Below are positions 16,301 through 25,259 of a stretch of DNA of 32,425 bases, one piece after another. The stretch's first letter is position 1, and every line of letters starts with the position of its first letter. The stretch lies in assembly GCA_001275005.1 (NCBI GenBank), contig JWZX01003063.1, positions 1 to 32,425 on the forward strand, written 5' to 3'. The DNA comes from Chrysochromulina tobinii (lineage: Eukaryota; Haptophyta; Prymnesiales; Chrysochromulinaceae). A program made the position numbers and the translations under genes. The notes below the pieces were generated by a model. The model made no database searches. It saw nothing but the letters and a program-made list of their open reading frames with translations, and was not told where the DNA came from.

Positions 16301-16581
16301 GGAGACTTCAGGTGAGAGTAGAGAGAGAGACTTGTGAAGAAACAATTGCTCAACATGTAGTACGCACCGCACAATGATCTAAAGAGATAGCAAAACACCA
16401 AAACAGGCATCACCGTGCGAGACTCCTCCTCCTCACCCCACGCGCTCATCGCGCGATCCCCGATGAAAACGTTCGCGTGGTTCAAGCCACAAGCGTCGGC
16501 TCCGCTGCTGGCAAGACGCCGACCTGCCGCCTCGGCCATCGGCCATCGTAAGGTACAACGTGGACTCGGCGGATGCGCAGG

Positions 16582-17385
16582 CTATTCCGTGTCCATGGCG
16601 CCCTCGGCGGGCGCCTCGGCAGGCGGCGCCTCCTCAGGGGCAGCCTCCTCCATTGGGGGCCCGCCCGGGGTGCCCTTGACTGCGTCGACGTACGGCGCAA
16701 TCGTCTCGTCCTCGAGGATGGTGAACCCTCCCTGCAGGCCGCAGTAGCCGACGGCAACGTTGGCGGCCGTGAGCTCCTGGCCTGTGCTCAGGGTCTCCCG
16801 CAGGGCGAGCAGCGCGTGCTTGATGAGGTCGTCGAGTCCGAGCTCGGGGAATTCCTCAAAGTGCTTCTCGAGGTAGGTGCGCCCCGCCTGCGAGCGCGCG
16901 CCGATGGCCATCGCCTTGTACTCAAAGTACTGCCCCGACGGCTGCGTCTCGAACAGGTGCGGCCCCGTTCCGTCCGAGCCAACGACGAGCAAGCCCACGC
17001 CGTACGGCCGACGGCCGACCTGCTGCGTGCCGATCTGCGACTTGTCGGCGACCTGAACGACGAGCCGGCCCACCTGCATCGGCGCGTCGTACACGTAGCG
17101 GTGGTTGATGCACTCGGTGCGCATGTACTTGGCAATCACGCGCGCATCGGCGACGAGGCCCGCAATGCCAATGCCCATATTGTCATCGATCTTGAAAATC
17201 TTCTTCTGGTATGAGGAGAGCTCGCTTGAAGAGCGCTTAAGCGTGGCGACGAGGGCAAATGCGTTCGAGCGCAGCCCAATCGCCGCGCTGCCCTGTTTAA
17301 CTGCCTCCATAGCATACTCGATCTGGTGGATGCGCCCCGCGGGTGACCATGTGATGCAGTCGGTATCGTACTGGTTGCGGAACAT
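16582..17385 (-). CDS. PSMA1: 20S proteasome subunit alpha type-1 (alpha-6)
   Basis: A 267-residue protein from the ATG at 17385. It begins MFRNQYDTDCITWSPAGRIH, the alpha-subunit N-terminal signature, followed by QIEYAMEAVKQGSAAIGL, RRPYGVGLLV, MAIGARSQAGRTYLE and the KHALLALRETL block typical of PSMA1. Alpha subunits form the outer, non-catalytic rings of the 20S proteasome and gate the channel. The acidic Glu/Ala/Pro-rich C-terminal tail (about 235-267) is also typical of this subunit. The frame stays open upstream to 17547, but those residues have no family match and are taken as 5' UTR. It is divergent from SGT1, with 319 bp between starts. Confidence 0.95.
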   Translation of the reverse strand: MFRNQYDTDCITWSPAGRIHQIEYAMEAVKQGSAAIGLRSNAFALVATLKRSSSELSSYQKKIFKIDDNMGIGIAGLVADARVIAKYMRTECINHRYVYDAPMQVGRLVVQVADKSQIGTQQVGRRPYGVGLLVVGSDGTGPHLFETQPSGQYFEYKAMAIGARSQAGRTYLEKHFEEFPELGLDDLIKHALLALRETLSTGQELTAANVAVGYCGLQGGFTILEDETIAPYVDAVKGTPGGPPMEEAAPEEAPPAEAPAEGAMDTE

Positions 17386-17704
17386 GGCGGGGAACGAGGC
17401 GGCGACTAGGAAGACTGCTGCGCAACGATCGGGCAAGGTACACGTCAGCGGACGCGGAGGTCGCGCAGAGTTCGCAAGCGTGTGTGCGTGCGTGCGCGCG
17501 CGCCGCGCCGCATGGCCTACGGTCGCGGCGCCGATGACTCGAGTCACAGCTCAACGGATCTGTGAATATTTCGTACAGTCGACTGTACCCCTGCAAATTG
17601 AGTGCCACGCAACGATCAGGATTGTCGCGTCTGTCGAATTAACGTTCTCACACACGCGTCGCGTTGGGCGCCCTTTCTTTTCTAGAAGCCGAAATCGCGC
17701 GTCC
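17386..17704. promoter_or_regulatory. Divergent promoter region of PSMA1 and SGT1
   Basis: These 319 bp separate two divergent starts and hold no separate gene. Both flanking frames remain open across it by chance, as expected in GC-rich DNA. Two protein-quality-control genes therefore probably share regulatory sequence; no specific motif could be assigned. Confidence 0.5.
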
Positions 17705-18787
17705 ATGGAGTTCGGGAACGCTGCATTCGTCGACGAGGAGTACGAGACGGCGATCAGCCACTACAGCAAGGCGATCGCGGCCAACCCTGAGGATGCCGAC
17801 GCCTTCTCCAAGCGCGCGGCGGCGCACCTGCGCCTCAAGCGCTACACCGAGGCCGTCTCCGACGCGACGCTCTCTGTCAAGCTGCTTGCGACACCCAAGG
17901 CCTTCCAGCGCAAGGGGCAGGCATCGTTCGCGCTGGGCGAGTACGAGGCGGCACGCGCCGCGTTTGCCAAGGCGCTCGAGCTCAGCGGCGACGGCCGCGA
18001 GCTGAAACGGTGGATGCGCAAGTGCGACGCCGAGATTGCACTTGAGAAGGCGCCGCCGACACCCGTGCCGCTCGCGCCCGCCCCGCCGTCGACGACGGCC
18101 AACCCAGCCGCTCCCGCGCCCTCCGCGGCACCCGCCGCGCCCGCTCCCACCTCCGACCCGAGCAAGATCCGGCACGAGTGGTACCAGACTCAGAGTGAGG
18201 TGGTCGTCTCCGTGCTCGCACGCAACGTATCGCCAGAGAAGGTGCAGGTGGACTTCCACGAGGCGGAGGTCGACGTGTCCATCAAGCTCGAGAGCGGCGC
18301 CGAGTATATTCACACCTTCAGCCTATTCCACAAGATCGTGCCCGAACAGAGCAAGTATAGCGTCGGCGCCTCCAAGATCGAGCTCAAGCTGAAGAAGCAC
18401 ACAATGGGCAAGTGGGAGACCCTAGAGGGCTCGGGCGACGCGGAGGTGATTGCGGGGGCACTCAACGCCGAGCCAGCGGTGGCGGATGAAGCGCTCAAGC
18501 CGGCCTCCAAGAAGGTGTATTCGGGGAGCAGCAAGGACTGGGACGCCGTCGAGTCCAAGCTCAAGAAGGAGGAAGAGGACGAGAAGCCCGAGGGCGAGGA
18601 GGCGCTCAATAAGCTCTTCCGCGACATCTACGGCCGCTCTGACGAGACGACGCGCCGCGCGATGAACAAATCATTCCAGACCTCGGGTGGCACTGTGCTC
18701 TCGACCAACTGGAAGGAGGTTGCCGAAAAAGATTACGAAAAGGATCGCTCCGCGCCTGACGGCCAGGAGTGGAAGAAGTGGGGCTAG
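17705..18787 (+). CDS. SGT1: SGT1 (SUGT1) HSP90 co-chaperone
   Basis: A 360-residue protein from the ATG at 17705. It shows the full SGT1 layout: TPR domain (about 3-115), Pro/Ala linker (117-150), CS domain (154-243, RHEWYQTQSEVVVSVLARNV) and SGS domain (271-360, ending in WKKWG). The SGS core includes LNKLFRDIYGRSDETTRRAMNKSF-type sequence. SGT1 works with HSP90 (through CS) and SCF ubiquitin ligases (through SKP1), and in plants supports NLR immune receptors. The frame remains open to 17105 antisense to PSMA1, but that part is not SGT1-like and is excluded. Length and domain order are normal. Confidence 0.95.
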   Translation: MEFGNAAFVDEEYETAISHYSKAIAANPEDADAFSKRAAAHLRLKRYTEAVSDATLSVKLLATPKAFQRKGQASFALGEYEAARAAFAKALELSGDGRELKRWMRKCDAEIALEKAPPTPVPLAPAPPSTTANPAAPAPSAAPAAPAPTSDPSKIRHEWYQTQSEVVVSVLARNVSPEKVQVDFHEAEVDVSIKLESGAEYIHTFSLFHKIVPEQSKYSVGASKIELKLKKHTMGKWETLEGSGDAEVIAGALNAEPAVADEALKPASKKVYSGSSKDWDAVESKLKKEEEDEKPEGEEALNKLFRDIYGRSDETTRRAMNKSFQTSGGTVLSTNWKEVAEKDYEKDRSAPDGQEWKKWG

Positions 18788-19155
18788 TTCGGGAGGCGGT
18801 GCGGACCTGCATGCACGATGCACAGTCGGAGCACTGCCCGCTGTTAGAAGAAGGCTGTGTCGTATGCCGCCGTGCGTGCACGGCCGGCACGCGAATCGAG
18901 ACCACGAGAAGCACCGCTGTAGACAACGAGACGCACACCGCGAGTCCGCGACGGCCTGGAGACTCGACAGAGAGTGTATGTAACGAGTTACTATTTCTTA
19001 AACCGCTTTGACGGCAGCATCTGCGCGCCTTCGACGTTTCACGCGTCGTGTCCTGTATATAAATGCACACCGTAACTTTCACTTCAAAAACGAAAAAGCC
19101 GCAAGACCGCGAAGCCGCAAGACCAAGAGGCCAAACAGCCAGAAGGCACGCGGTC
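18788..19155. other. Convergent intergenic region, SGT1 and kinesin 3' ends
   Basis: No supported gene. A tatataaat element at about 19056-19063 lies between two gene ends and is more likely part of 3' sequence than a promoter. Confidence 0.45.
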
Positions 19156-22100
19156 TCATTTCGATTTCCTAATGAAGATGCTGGGCCCAGGTTCTGCGAA
19201 GCTGACGACAGCTGGACCTGCAGGCGCCGGTGGCTCGGGGGCGGCGGCATGGTTCGCCACCTTGGTGGCGGACGGCGCTCCCTCAACCGCCTCGTGCTCG
19301 TCGAACGCACGCTCCCCCTTCCACATCTTGAAGCCCCCCACCAGCCGCGTAAGAAGGGGGCGCTTCTTGCTGTGCCCATGGCCGCTGAGGTGGCCACGCC
19401 AGTGGCGGTTGCGCAGGAAGTCGACAATGTCACGAGCAAGCTCCTTCTCAAGGTACTTGGGCTGTCGGAGCTTGGTGTACTCGACGGTCTTCGCGTGGAT
19501 GAGCGCCTCAGTCATCTTGGACGCTAGCGCCACCTCCTTGGCCTTGCCTTCGATGGCAAGGAGCGCCGGCTGAAAGATGCCGTGGAGCGCCTCGGTGTCG
19601 CGCACCTGCGGCTCGACCACGCACAGGAAAGAGCATAGGTTAGGCTGCTCGACGAGCGCCTCGAAGACAGCGGCTGCGCCCTCGGCGGAAGCAAGCACGC
19701 AGTATGCAAAGTGTTTGCCACAGCTTTTGATGACGTCCGCCAGGAAGTCGGAGGTGGCGATCGGATCTTCGGCCTTGCGACGCGCCTGCAAGCTGGCCCG
19801 CGAGGCACCAAAGCCCGGAAGGTCGATTGCCACGTGAAAGAAGTCGATGGGCTCGTCGCACCCCTTACCAGTGTTGAGCTCCTCGAGGAAAGCCCTCCGT
19901 GGGCCCGCAGGCGCCTCAGGGCCAACGAGCTCGACCATCTGCCCGTACAGCGCACTCACCACGTGGTCGGCCCCTTTCGAAGCCGATTGCAGCAGCAGTG
20001 TGGGGGTCTTCTCCTTGGGCGCCAAGTCGATCGAGGGCGGCACGCGAAGAGGTGCCCCTGCTGCCATCACCAACGAAGGTACGATAGGAGGCGCAGCCAA
20101 AGCTGATGAAAAGGGTGGCGGCGGCGCTGGTGCCTGTGGGGGCTGCGGGGGCTGCGGGGCCCGCGCTGCAGCTGCGGATGCACTACGGCCCACGCTACCG
20201 TTGCCGCTGCCGCTGCCGCTGCGTGGCGGTGCTCGTGGTGACGCCGAGTGACGACGTGCTGAGCTCTGCCCGGATACGGGTGGGCGCTGTTTGGTTCGGT
20301 TGGAGGTGCGACCTGCACGAGGTGATGGTGGGCGTGATAGCGGCGGGCGCGAGCTACTCGTCTTCGGGCTTGCAGGCGCAGCAGTAGCCCCCCCGCTAGG
20401 CGGTAATGTGGCAGGTCCTGGCAGTATGGTGGTGGCACTGGGCTCGGACGTAACAACGGGATCAGGCGGCGGCGATGGTGGGTTGATGCGGTCTGGGCTG
20501 CGGCTACGGCTGCGGCTGCGGCTGTGACTCGCATCGGGCGGCGAAAGCGGCGAAGGTGGTGATGGCGGTGATGGCGGCGATGGCAGCGATGTCGGCGATG
20601 GCGGCGAAGGCGGAGGCCATGTTCCAGATAGTGGCCGATGCTGCGGCTGCGGTTGTGGCTGCGGCTGCTGCCGTGCACCGCCCACTGCAGCGCTCGGTGC
20701 GAGCAGACGGGCGGCCTCGGGCAGAGCAGGAGCAGGCAGGGACGCACTCTGGCTCTTGGGCACTGCGCTGGTCGTCTTCGGACCGCAGCTCGATCGTGAT
20801 CGAGCTGCAGTCATGCTGGCGCTCTGCCCAGCGCCTGCGATGCTGCCGCCACCGACGCAGCCACTGCCTCCGCCGCCGTTCACAGCTGCGACAGAAGCAA
20901 ATGCGCTCGGTGGTGCTGCTGGCCCAACCCGTGCCAGAGGATCGTCGGGCACAGCGGCGGCACGAGAATGTGCCCGTTTGGCTGCGTGCACCAACGGCAG
21001 CGCTTCCCCTGCGGCGACCGCAGCCGCAGCCGCTGCAGCGGAGGTGAGCGGTGCGCCGACACTCGCCGCCAGCGCCAGCTTGATCTGCGCCTCGCCGATT
21101 GAGCCAATGCTCCGGCTGGCTGCTTTCGTAGCGTCAACCCCGGACACTGCAAGCCGAGTGGCGGCCAACTCGGTGGGCGCCACAATGAGGTTCGCATTTT
21201 TGGCCCCTAGTGGCGGCGCGGCGGCACCAACGGTGACGCGGGCGCTCGTGCCGACCAGTTTGGAGTGCCCGCGCCCGAGGTACGATACCCATCCCGATAA
21301 CTCCTGGCCGCGCCGCTCCGCGTACGTGACCGGGGCGGCGTGGCCGAGCTCCTTGTCGCGCCTAACCGGCAGCTCCGATGGCAGCTGAACGACGATGTGA
21401 CGAGCAAACACACCCGAGGTCTCACGACCAAGCGTCTCACGACCAAGCTTGTGGACGATCTGAAGCGGCGCCACGCCTATCTCGGCGCCCCAGTGCACTC
21501 GAATGTGCACGGTCGCGCCTCGGCGCATCGGGCGCGTGAATATGTAGTCGACGCGCTGATCACTCACCTTCGAAGGCTGCGTGAGCGCCACAGTGCTGTC
21601 CGCGTCGTCGGTCGACTCGGGGTTGTAATTGAGCACCACCTCAGCAATGATCGAGTTTGGCGCGTCGTCGAGTTGCTGCGTACAGTCGCAGCCACGATGG
21701 ACGAGCGTGCCACCTTTGGCCCTGAGCAGCCCGACGAAGATGCTCGCCTTGGTGCGTTGGCGCGGCGTCGAGTCTCCAGCACCCGCGAGCGTCGAGCCAA
21801 ATTCGATCACGAGCCGCAAGCTGCTGCGCCGTTCCGCTTCGTGCTCGTCGAGGCGTGCGCGCCAAGCGGTGACCATCAGCGGCTCGTCACGGAGCGTCTC
21901 CATACGCACGCACATCGCCTTGTCGTGCTCGCTGTCGCACTCGGGCGCGCCATTGGGCGTGGCGCACACGGGGCAGACTCGGTGGTACAGGATGGAGCGC
22001 TCGACACAAAGGGCGCAGAGCACGTGCCGGCAGGCCACAAGCCTTGTCGGCCGCAACAGTGGCGATTTACACAAGGAGCAAAGCGTCTGCGCGAGCTCGC

Positions 22101-23892
22101 GCTGTCGCCGGAGCAGAGCCTTCGCCAGCTTGCCTCGCAGCACGGCGAAGCGGTCGTCGTAGTCGTCCTCATCGCGGCCCTCAGCGCCCTCATCGTTTGC
22201 CACAACGTCCTTGCCCCTGCCTTCCTTGCCCCTCTTGCCCTCAACCCCGCCCTCCGCCGCACCCGCCGCCTTGTCGCCCGCTCCGCTGCTGCCGCTCGCC
22301 GCGGTGCCCTTGGCCTTGCCACCCTTAGCTTCCCCCTTTGCGTCCTGGTTGGGCTCGCCCTTCATCTCCTTGAGGACTCCCTTGCGCCCGAGCAGTGCGT
22401 TCGCATGGCTCTCCCGCTTCGCGATGGACAGGTTGGTCACGAGGCTGTTCCAGGCCATCGACGTCTGGCCGGCACCGTGCACGTAGAGCATGAGTGGGTT
22501 GGCCGGGTCGCCGCACGTGCGCGCAAAGACGGAGCCCATCCGGATCTGTACCGTCTCGGCGCGCCGGTTCATGTCGTCGTCCTCGTCGAATTGGTCATTA
22601 GCCATCGGGCTCGCGGCGGCGATCGCCTTGTGCTCCTCCGTCACTACCGTCTCCTCAAAGGCGTCGCCCTCGAGCAAGGCGTCGTTGTTGCTCTCCTCAA
22701 GGCGTGCAGTGCGTCGCGCGTACTCGAGCGTGCATTTGGTCTCATGCGCGAACGCCGAGTTTGGCGAGATGCAGCATAACATCTCGGTCAGGCACGGCTT
22801 GTCGCCACCGAGCACGCTAGAGAGGAGCTGAGTCACCACCGAATCTCGGTAGGGCACGTGGGCTGCCTTGTCACTCATGGCCATCAGCACGCGGCCGAGC
22901 GCGACGAGGCCCGCGTTGATGCCGCGCAGAGGCTGATCGTCTTGATACCGGAATGTCTCGCTGCCAGCCAGGTCAATCATGTAAAAATTGGACGTCGTCT
23001 TTTCGGACTCGGCGAGGCCGTCCTTTATTTGTTCGCGCGTCGTCGCGCCGCGCTTGGACTGGCTCCGCTCGAGGATGAGCTGAAGGAAGCAGTGCGAGCG
23101 CGACGAGTGCTCGTGCATCAGATTGGCTGCCGTTGTGCGTGTGGCCATGCCGCGCTCAATGGTGTGAGTGAGCGAGCGGCTGCTGTAGATGCGTTCGATC
23201 CTGTTGCCAAGCAAGCTGCTGCCTAACAATCCGCACTGCGGCTGGTTGCCCTCCTTGTCCGAGGGCGCGAGCAGGTCGTAAATGTTCTTCCCCTGGATCT
23301 CGACGAGAGTCGCGAAGAGAGCAAACTTGACCATGCCCACCGTGTCCTTCTCGATGGCCATGGTCCGCCGGAATAGCTCGGAGACAGTTGCTGGCACCAC
23401 ACCGTCGAGTTTGCTTGGGTTCTTTCCGCCCTCTGCGCCATACATGGAGAAGGTCTTTCCCGCACCCGTCTGGCCGTAAGCGAAGAGCAGCGAGTCGCGG
23501 CCCTTGAGTGCAGATTCGATCATCGGCACGCCGCAGGACAGGTACACCTCGTGCTGCGTGCAACTGGGCCCTAGCACCACGCCAAATTTGGACTCCTCCT
23601 TGGAAGGCTTGTGCACCTCCAAATACCCGCCAACGTGAGGCTCGCAGCGGATGTGGTTATCTTCATTGCTATTAGGTGGGCGCACACGGCAAATAACACG
23701 AGTGACGTTGTTGATGTAGGCGTACGGGTCTCGTGCTGAAGTAGGGCGTGAGGCAGGTGGTGACGCCGGCCGTGAGGAAGGTCGAGAGGGCGGTCGAGAG
23801 CCAGGAGGGGACGTTGGCCCGGAGGCTGGACGAGAGGTTGATGCGGGCGAAAGGCGGTCAAATAGCGTCGTGGACCGGGGCAATGCGGGCAT
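19156..23892 (-). CDS. Kinesin motor fused to split alpha/beta-hydrolase with RING insert
   Basis: An uninterrupted 1578-residue frame. Residues 1-55 are Pro/Ser/Arg-rich. The kinesin motor spans about 60-400, with P-loop GQTGAGKT (140-147), switch I HEHSSRSH (260-267, with His where Asn is usual) and switch II DLAGSE (307-312). Residues 450-490 match the start of an alpha/beta-hydrolase (LMLYVHGAGQTSMAWNSL, oxyanion HG). The hydrolase resumes only at about 1346-1495: FFHVAIDLPGFGAS, nucleophile elbow LASAEGA (S1402), final helix DIVDFL. About 855 residues lie between: a charged linker, a C3HC4-like RING (605-643), a beta-rich region faintly YEATS-like (690-840) and a Pro/Ser/Ala-rich segment (1040-1295). 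It predicts a microtubule motor with possible ubiquitin-ligase function. No coiled coil is evident, and stopless introns within the low-complexity part cannot be excluded. Confidence 0.8.
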   Translation of the reverse strand: MPALPRSTTLFDRLSPASTSRPASGPTSPPGSRPPSRPSSRPASPPASRPTSARDPYAYINNVTRVICRVRPPNSNEDNHIRCEPHVGGYLEVHKPSKEESKFGVVLGPSCTQHEVYLSCGVPMIESALKGRDSLLFAYGQTGAGKTFSMYGAEGGKNPSKLDGVVPATVSELFRRTMAIEKDTVGMVKFALFATLVEIQGKNIYDLLAPSDKEGNQPQCGLLGSSLLGNRIERIYSSRSLTHTIERGMATRTTAANLMHEHSSRSHCFLQLILERSQSKRGATTREQIKDGLAESEKTTSNFYMIDLAGSETFRYQDDQPLRGINAGLVALGRVLMAMSDKAAHVPYRDSVVTQLLSSVLGGDKPCLTEMLCCISPNSAFAHETKCTLEYARRTARLEESNNDALLEGDAFEETVVTEEHKAIAAASPMANDQFDEDDDMNRRAETVQIRMGSVFARTCGDPANPLMLYVHGAGQTSMAWNSLVTNLSIAKRESHANALLGRKGVLKEMKGEPNQDAKGEAKGGKAKGTAASGSSGAGDKAAGAAEGGVEGKRGKEGRGKDVVANDEGAEGRDEDDYDDRFAVLRGKLAKALLRRQRELAQTLCSLCKSPLLRPTRLVACRHVLCALCVERSILYHRVCPVCATPNGAPECDSEHDKAMCVRMETLRDEPLMVTAWRARLDEHEAERRSSLRLVIEFGSTLAGAGDSTPRQRTKASIFVGLLRAKGGTLVHRGCDCTQQLDDAPNSIIAEVVLNYNPESTDDADSTVALTQPSKVSDQRVDYIFTRPMRRGATVHIRVHWGAEIGVAPLQIVHKLGRETLGRETSGVFARHIVVQLPSELPVRRDKELGHAAPVTYAERRGQELSGWVSYLGRGHSKLVGTSARVTVGAAAPPLGAKNANLIVAPTELAATRLAVSGVDATKAASRSIGSIGEAQIKLALAASVGAPLTSAAAAAAAVAAGEALPLVHAAKRAHSRAAAVPDDPLARVGPAAPPSAFASVAAVNGGGGSGCVGGGSIAGAGQSASMTAARSRSSCGPKTTSAVPKSQSASLPAPALPEAARLLAPSAAVGGARQQPQPQPQPQHRPLSGTWPPPSPPSPTSLPSPPSPPSPPSPLSPPDASHSRSRSRSRSPDRINPPSPPPDPVVTSEPSATTILPGPATLPPSGGATAAPASPKTSSSRPPLSRPPSPRAGRTSNRTKQRPPVSGQSSARRHSASPRAPPRSGSGSGNGSVGRSASAAAARAPQPPQPPQAPAPPPPFSSALAAPPIVPSLVMAAGAPLRVPPSIDLAPKEKTPTLLLQSASKGADHVVSALYGQMVELVGPEAPAGPRRAFLEELNTGKGCDEPIDFFHVAIDLPGFGASRASLQARRKAEDPIATSDFLADVIKSCGKHFAYCVLASAEGAAAVFEALVEQPNLCSFLCVVEPQVRDTEALHGIFQPALLAIEGKAKEVALASKMTEALIHAKTVEYTKLRQPKYLEKELARDIVDFLRNRHWRGHLSGHGHSKKRPLLTRLVGGFKMWKGERAFDEHEAVEGAPSATKVANHAAAPEPPAPAGPAVVSFAEPGPSIFIRKSK

Positions 23893-24138
23893 GCTCGTGG
23901 GTGGGCAATATCAGCGCAGCTGCCCGCTCCAAGATGAGGACGGACGTCGGGCGTGGAAGTCGTGGAAGCCGTTTAGAGGACCTTTAAGCGTGAACTTACG
24001 TGTGAACGGAGCGAGCCCTCCTGAAAAGTGAAGAGTGCTCAACGTGGTGCAATTCGCCTGCTGGCAGGTCTTAATTTTTCTAGAAGCTCCCAGGGGAGGA
24101 TTGAATTTAGTTGGGTTTCGCGACAGCCCCCCTCGGGT

Positions 24139-25107
24139 CTAAGCTGAGCTTCGCCATCCCGCCAACCCGACGCTGATCTCGAGTAGCACTGCAGCATACT
24201 GCTCCGGCCCTTCCTCGTCGCCGTTCCATCCCTCTGCGCCATCCAGGGCGATGTCGAGGCCGAGACGCCGTTCTTGGGCCGCCTGCAGCATAGAAAGGCG
24301 GGCGTCCTGATCGACGAGACGCGCCGCGATAAATCCCAGGCATCTAAGCTCATCAAGCATCGTCTGCCCATCTTCGTCGGCGTGACCGGACAGACCATCC
24401 GCCAGCGCGCGTGCGGCAGTGCATGCGCTGCCGAGGGCTTCGTGCCTCGACTCGGATACGATCCAGCAATCGGGCAGCTCGCCCAAAAAGTCGAGGACGA
24501 GTACTAATTGCGGCAGAAGATGGCGAAGGGCCGCCGCGCTGCCCGAAGCCGTCAAGGCCAGCTCATCGTTGATGCGTGTTGCAAGGCGGCCGGCACACTG
24601 TGTGGCCTGGGAGACGGCCACATTCGGCGGGAGCGGCTCATCAGCCGTGTGCGCCGCCGCGATGCTCCGCTGTAGTAGGCCCACTGCGAGAGGAACGTGC
24701 TGCTCCAGCCATTGCCTGACGGGCAGCGGCCCGACACAGCGGCCATCCGGGGTAAGCACACAGTCGCCAGCAGTGCCTTTCGCCTCAGCCATGAGAGCCG
24801 TGGCCCATGCCTGGATCGGATCGTCACGCCAGTGCTCGATAAGAAGGCGCCCATCTTCTGTGCCGTCGTCCTCATCATCGTCACCGTCCACCTCGCCTGT
24901 GATCAAGGCGCGCTCGATCTCGGCAATCTCTTGGTCGCTGAGGTGCTCAGAGAGCAGGTAATGTCCCAGCTGCTCTGGCAAAGGTAGGCGCATGTCCTTG
25001 ACGCGCTTCGGGTTCAGAAAGATGTCGTCGCGCGCACGCACGAAGGCGAGAAGGTGCTCCTCGTGCGCCCGCGCGAGAGCAACGAGTTGGTCAGCGGAGG
25101 CAGGCAT
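24139..25107 (-). CDS. Unrecognised 322-residue helical acidic protein
   Basis: From the ATG at 25107. The protein is acidic and mostly helical, with Leu- and Ala-rich amphipathic helices. One Asp/Glu-rich loop (about 75-86) separates an N-terminal helical pair (1-70) from the rest (90-322). No signal peptide, membrane segment or catalytic motif is visible. The helical pattern could be an alpha-solenoid or scaffold, but that is inference. It is divergent from the 25260 gene across a 152-bp G-rich region. Confidence 0.6.
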   Translation of the reverse strand: MPASADQLVALARAHEEHLLAFVRARDDIFLNPKRVKDMRLPLPEQLGHYLLSEHLSDQEIAEIERALITGEVDGDDDEDDGTEDGRLLIEHWRDDPIQAWATALMAEAKGTAGDCVLTPDGRCVGPLPVRQWLEQHVPLAVGLLQRSIAAAHTADEPLPPNVAVSQATQCAGRLATRINDELALTASGSAAALRHLLPQLVLVLDFLGELPDCWIVSESRHEALGSACTAARALADGLSGHADEDGQTMLDELRCLGFIAARLVDQDARLSMLQAAQERRLGLDIALDGAEGWNGDEEGPEQYAAVLLEISVGLAGWRSSA

Positions 25108-25130
25108 CCCGCCGTCCTCGGGGCGGAAAA

Positions 25131-25225
25131 TGGAGGGCGGGAAGGGAAAACGGGGTTACAGGGGAGGGTCCTGAGGGAGGGGACAGGAGGGGAGGGAGGA
25201 GTGAGGGAGGGAGGCTCGGTGAGGT
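25131..25225 (+). promoter_or_regulatory. G-rich tract in a divergent promoter
   Basis: Almost 95 bp of the + strand are purine-rich, with about ten runs of three or more G separated by 1-7 nt (for example ggggttacaggggaggg). This is favourable for G-quadruplex formation. It lies between the starts of the 24139-25107 (-) and 25260-26147 (+) genes. Confidence 0.6.
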
Positions 25226-25259
25226 ATTTCTTGACGGCGAATTCCTCAGAAACATTCAT

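Larger units (their letters stand above)
16081..16581. other. Convergent intergenic region with two hairpins
   Basis: This lies between the ends of the CHAT gene (+) and PSMA1 (-). It has no supported gene. It holds a perfect 18-bp-arm hairpin (16122-16163) and a smaller 8-bp-arm one (16277-16300). Confidence 0.5.

Noticed and set aside
17386-17547. 54-residue upstream extension of PSMA1
   Set aside because: The conserved proteasome alpha N-terminus starts exactly at MFRNQYD; the extension has no family match.
17105-17704. 200-codon upstream extension of the SGT1 frame
   Set aside because: It runs antisense through PSMA1 and shows no SGT1 homology; the TPR domain begins right after the Met at 17705.
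19054-19063. TATA-like element tgtatataaat
   Set aside because: It lies between two gene 3' ends with no start codon of a supported gene downstream on either strand.
21340-22779. 479-codon open frame on the + strand inside the kinesin gene
   Set aside because: It is antisense to the clearly conserved kinesin/RING frame and has no recognisable domain; such frames are common in GC-rich coding DNA.
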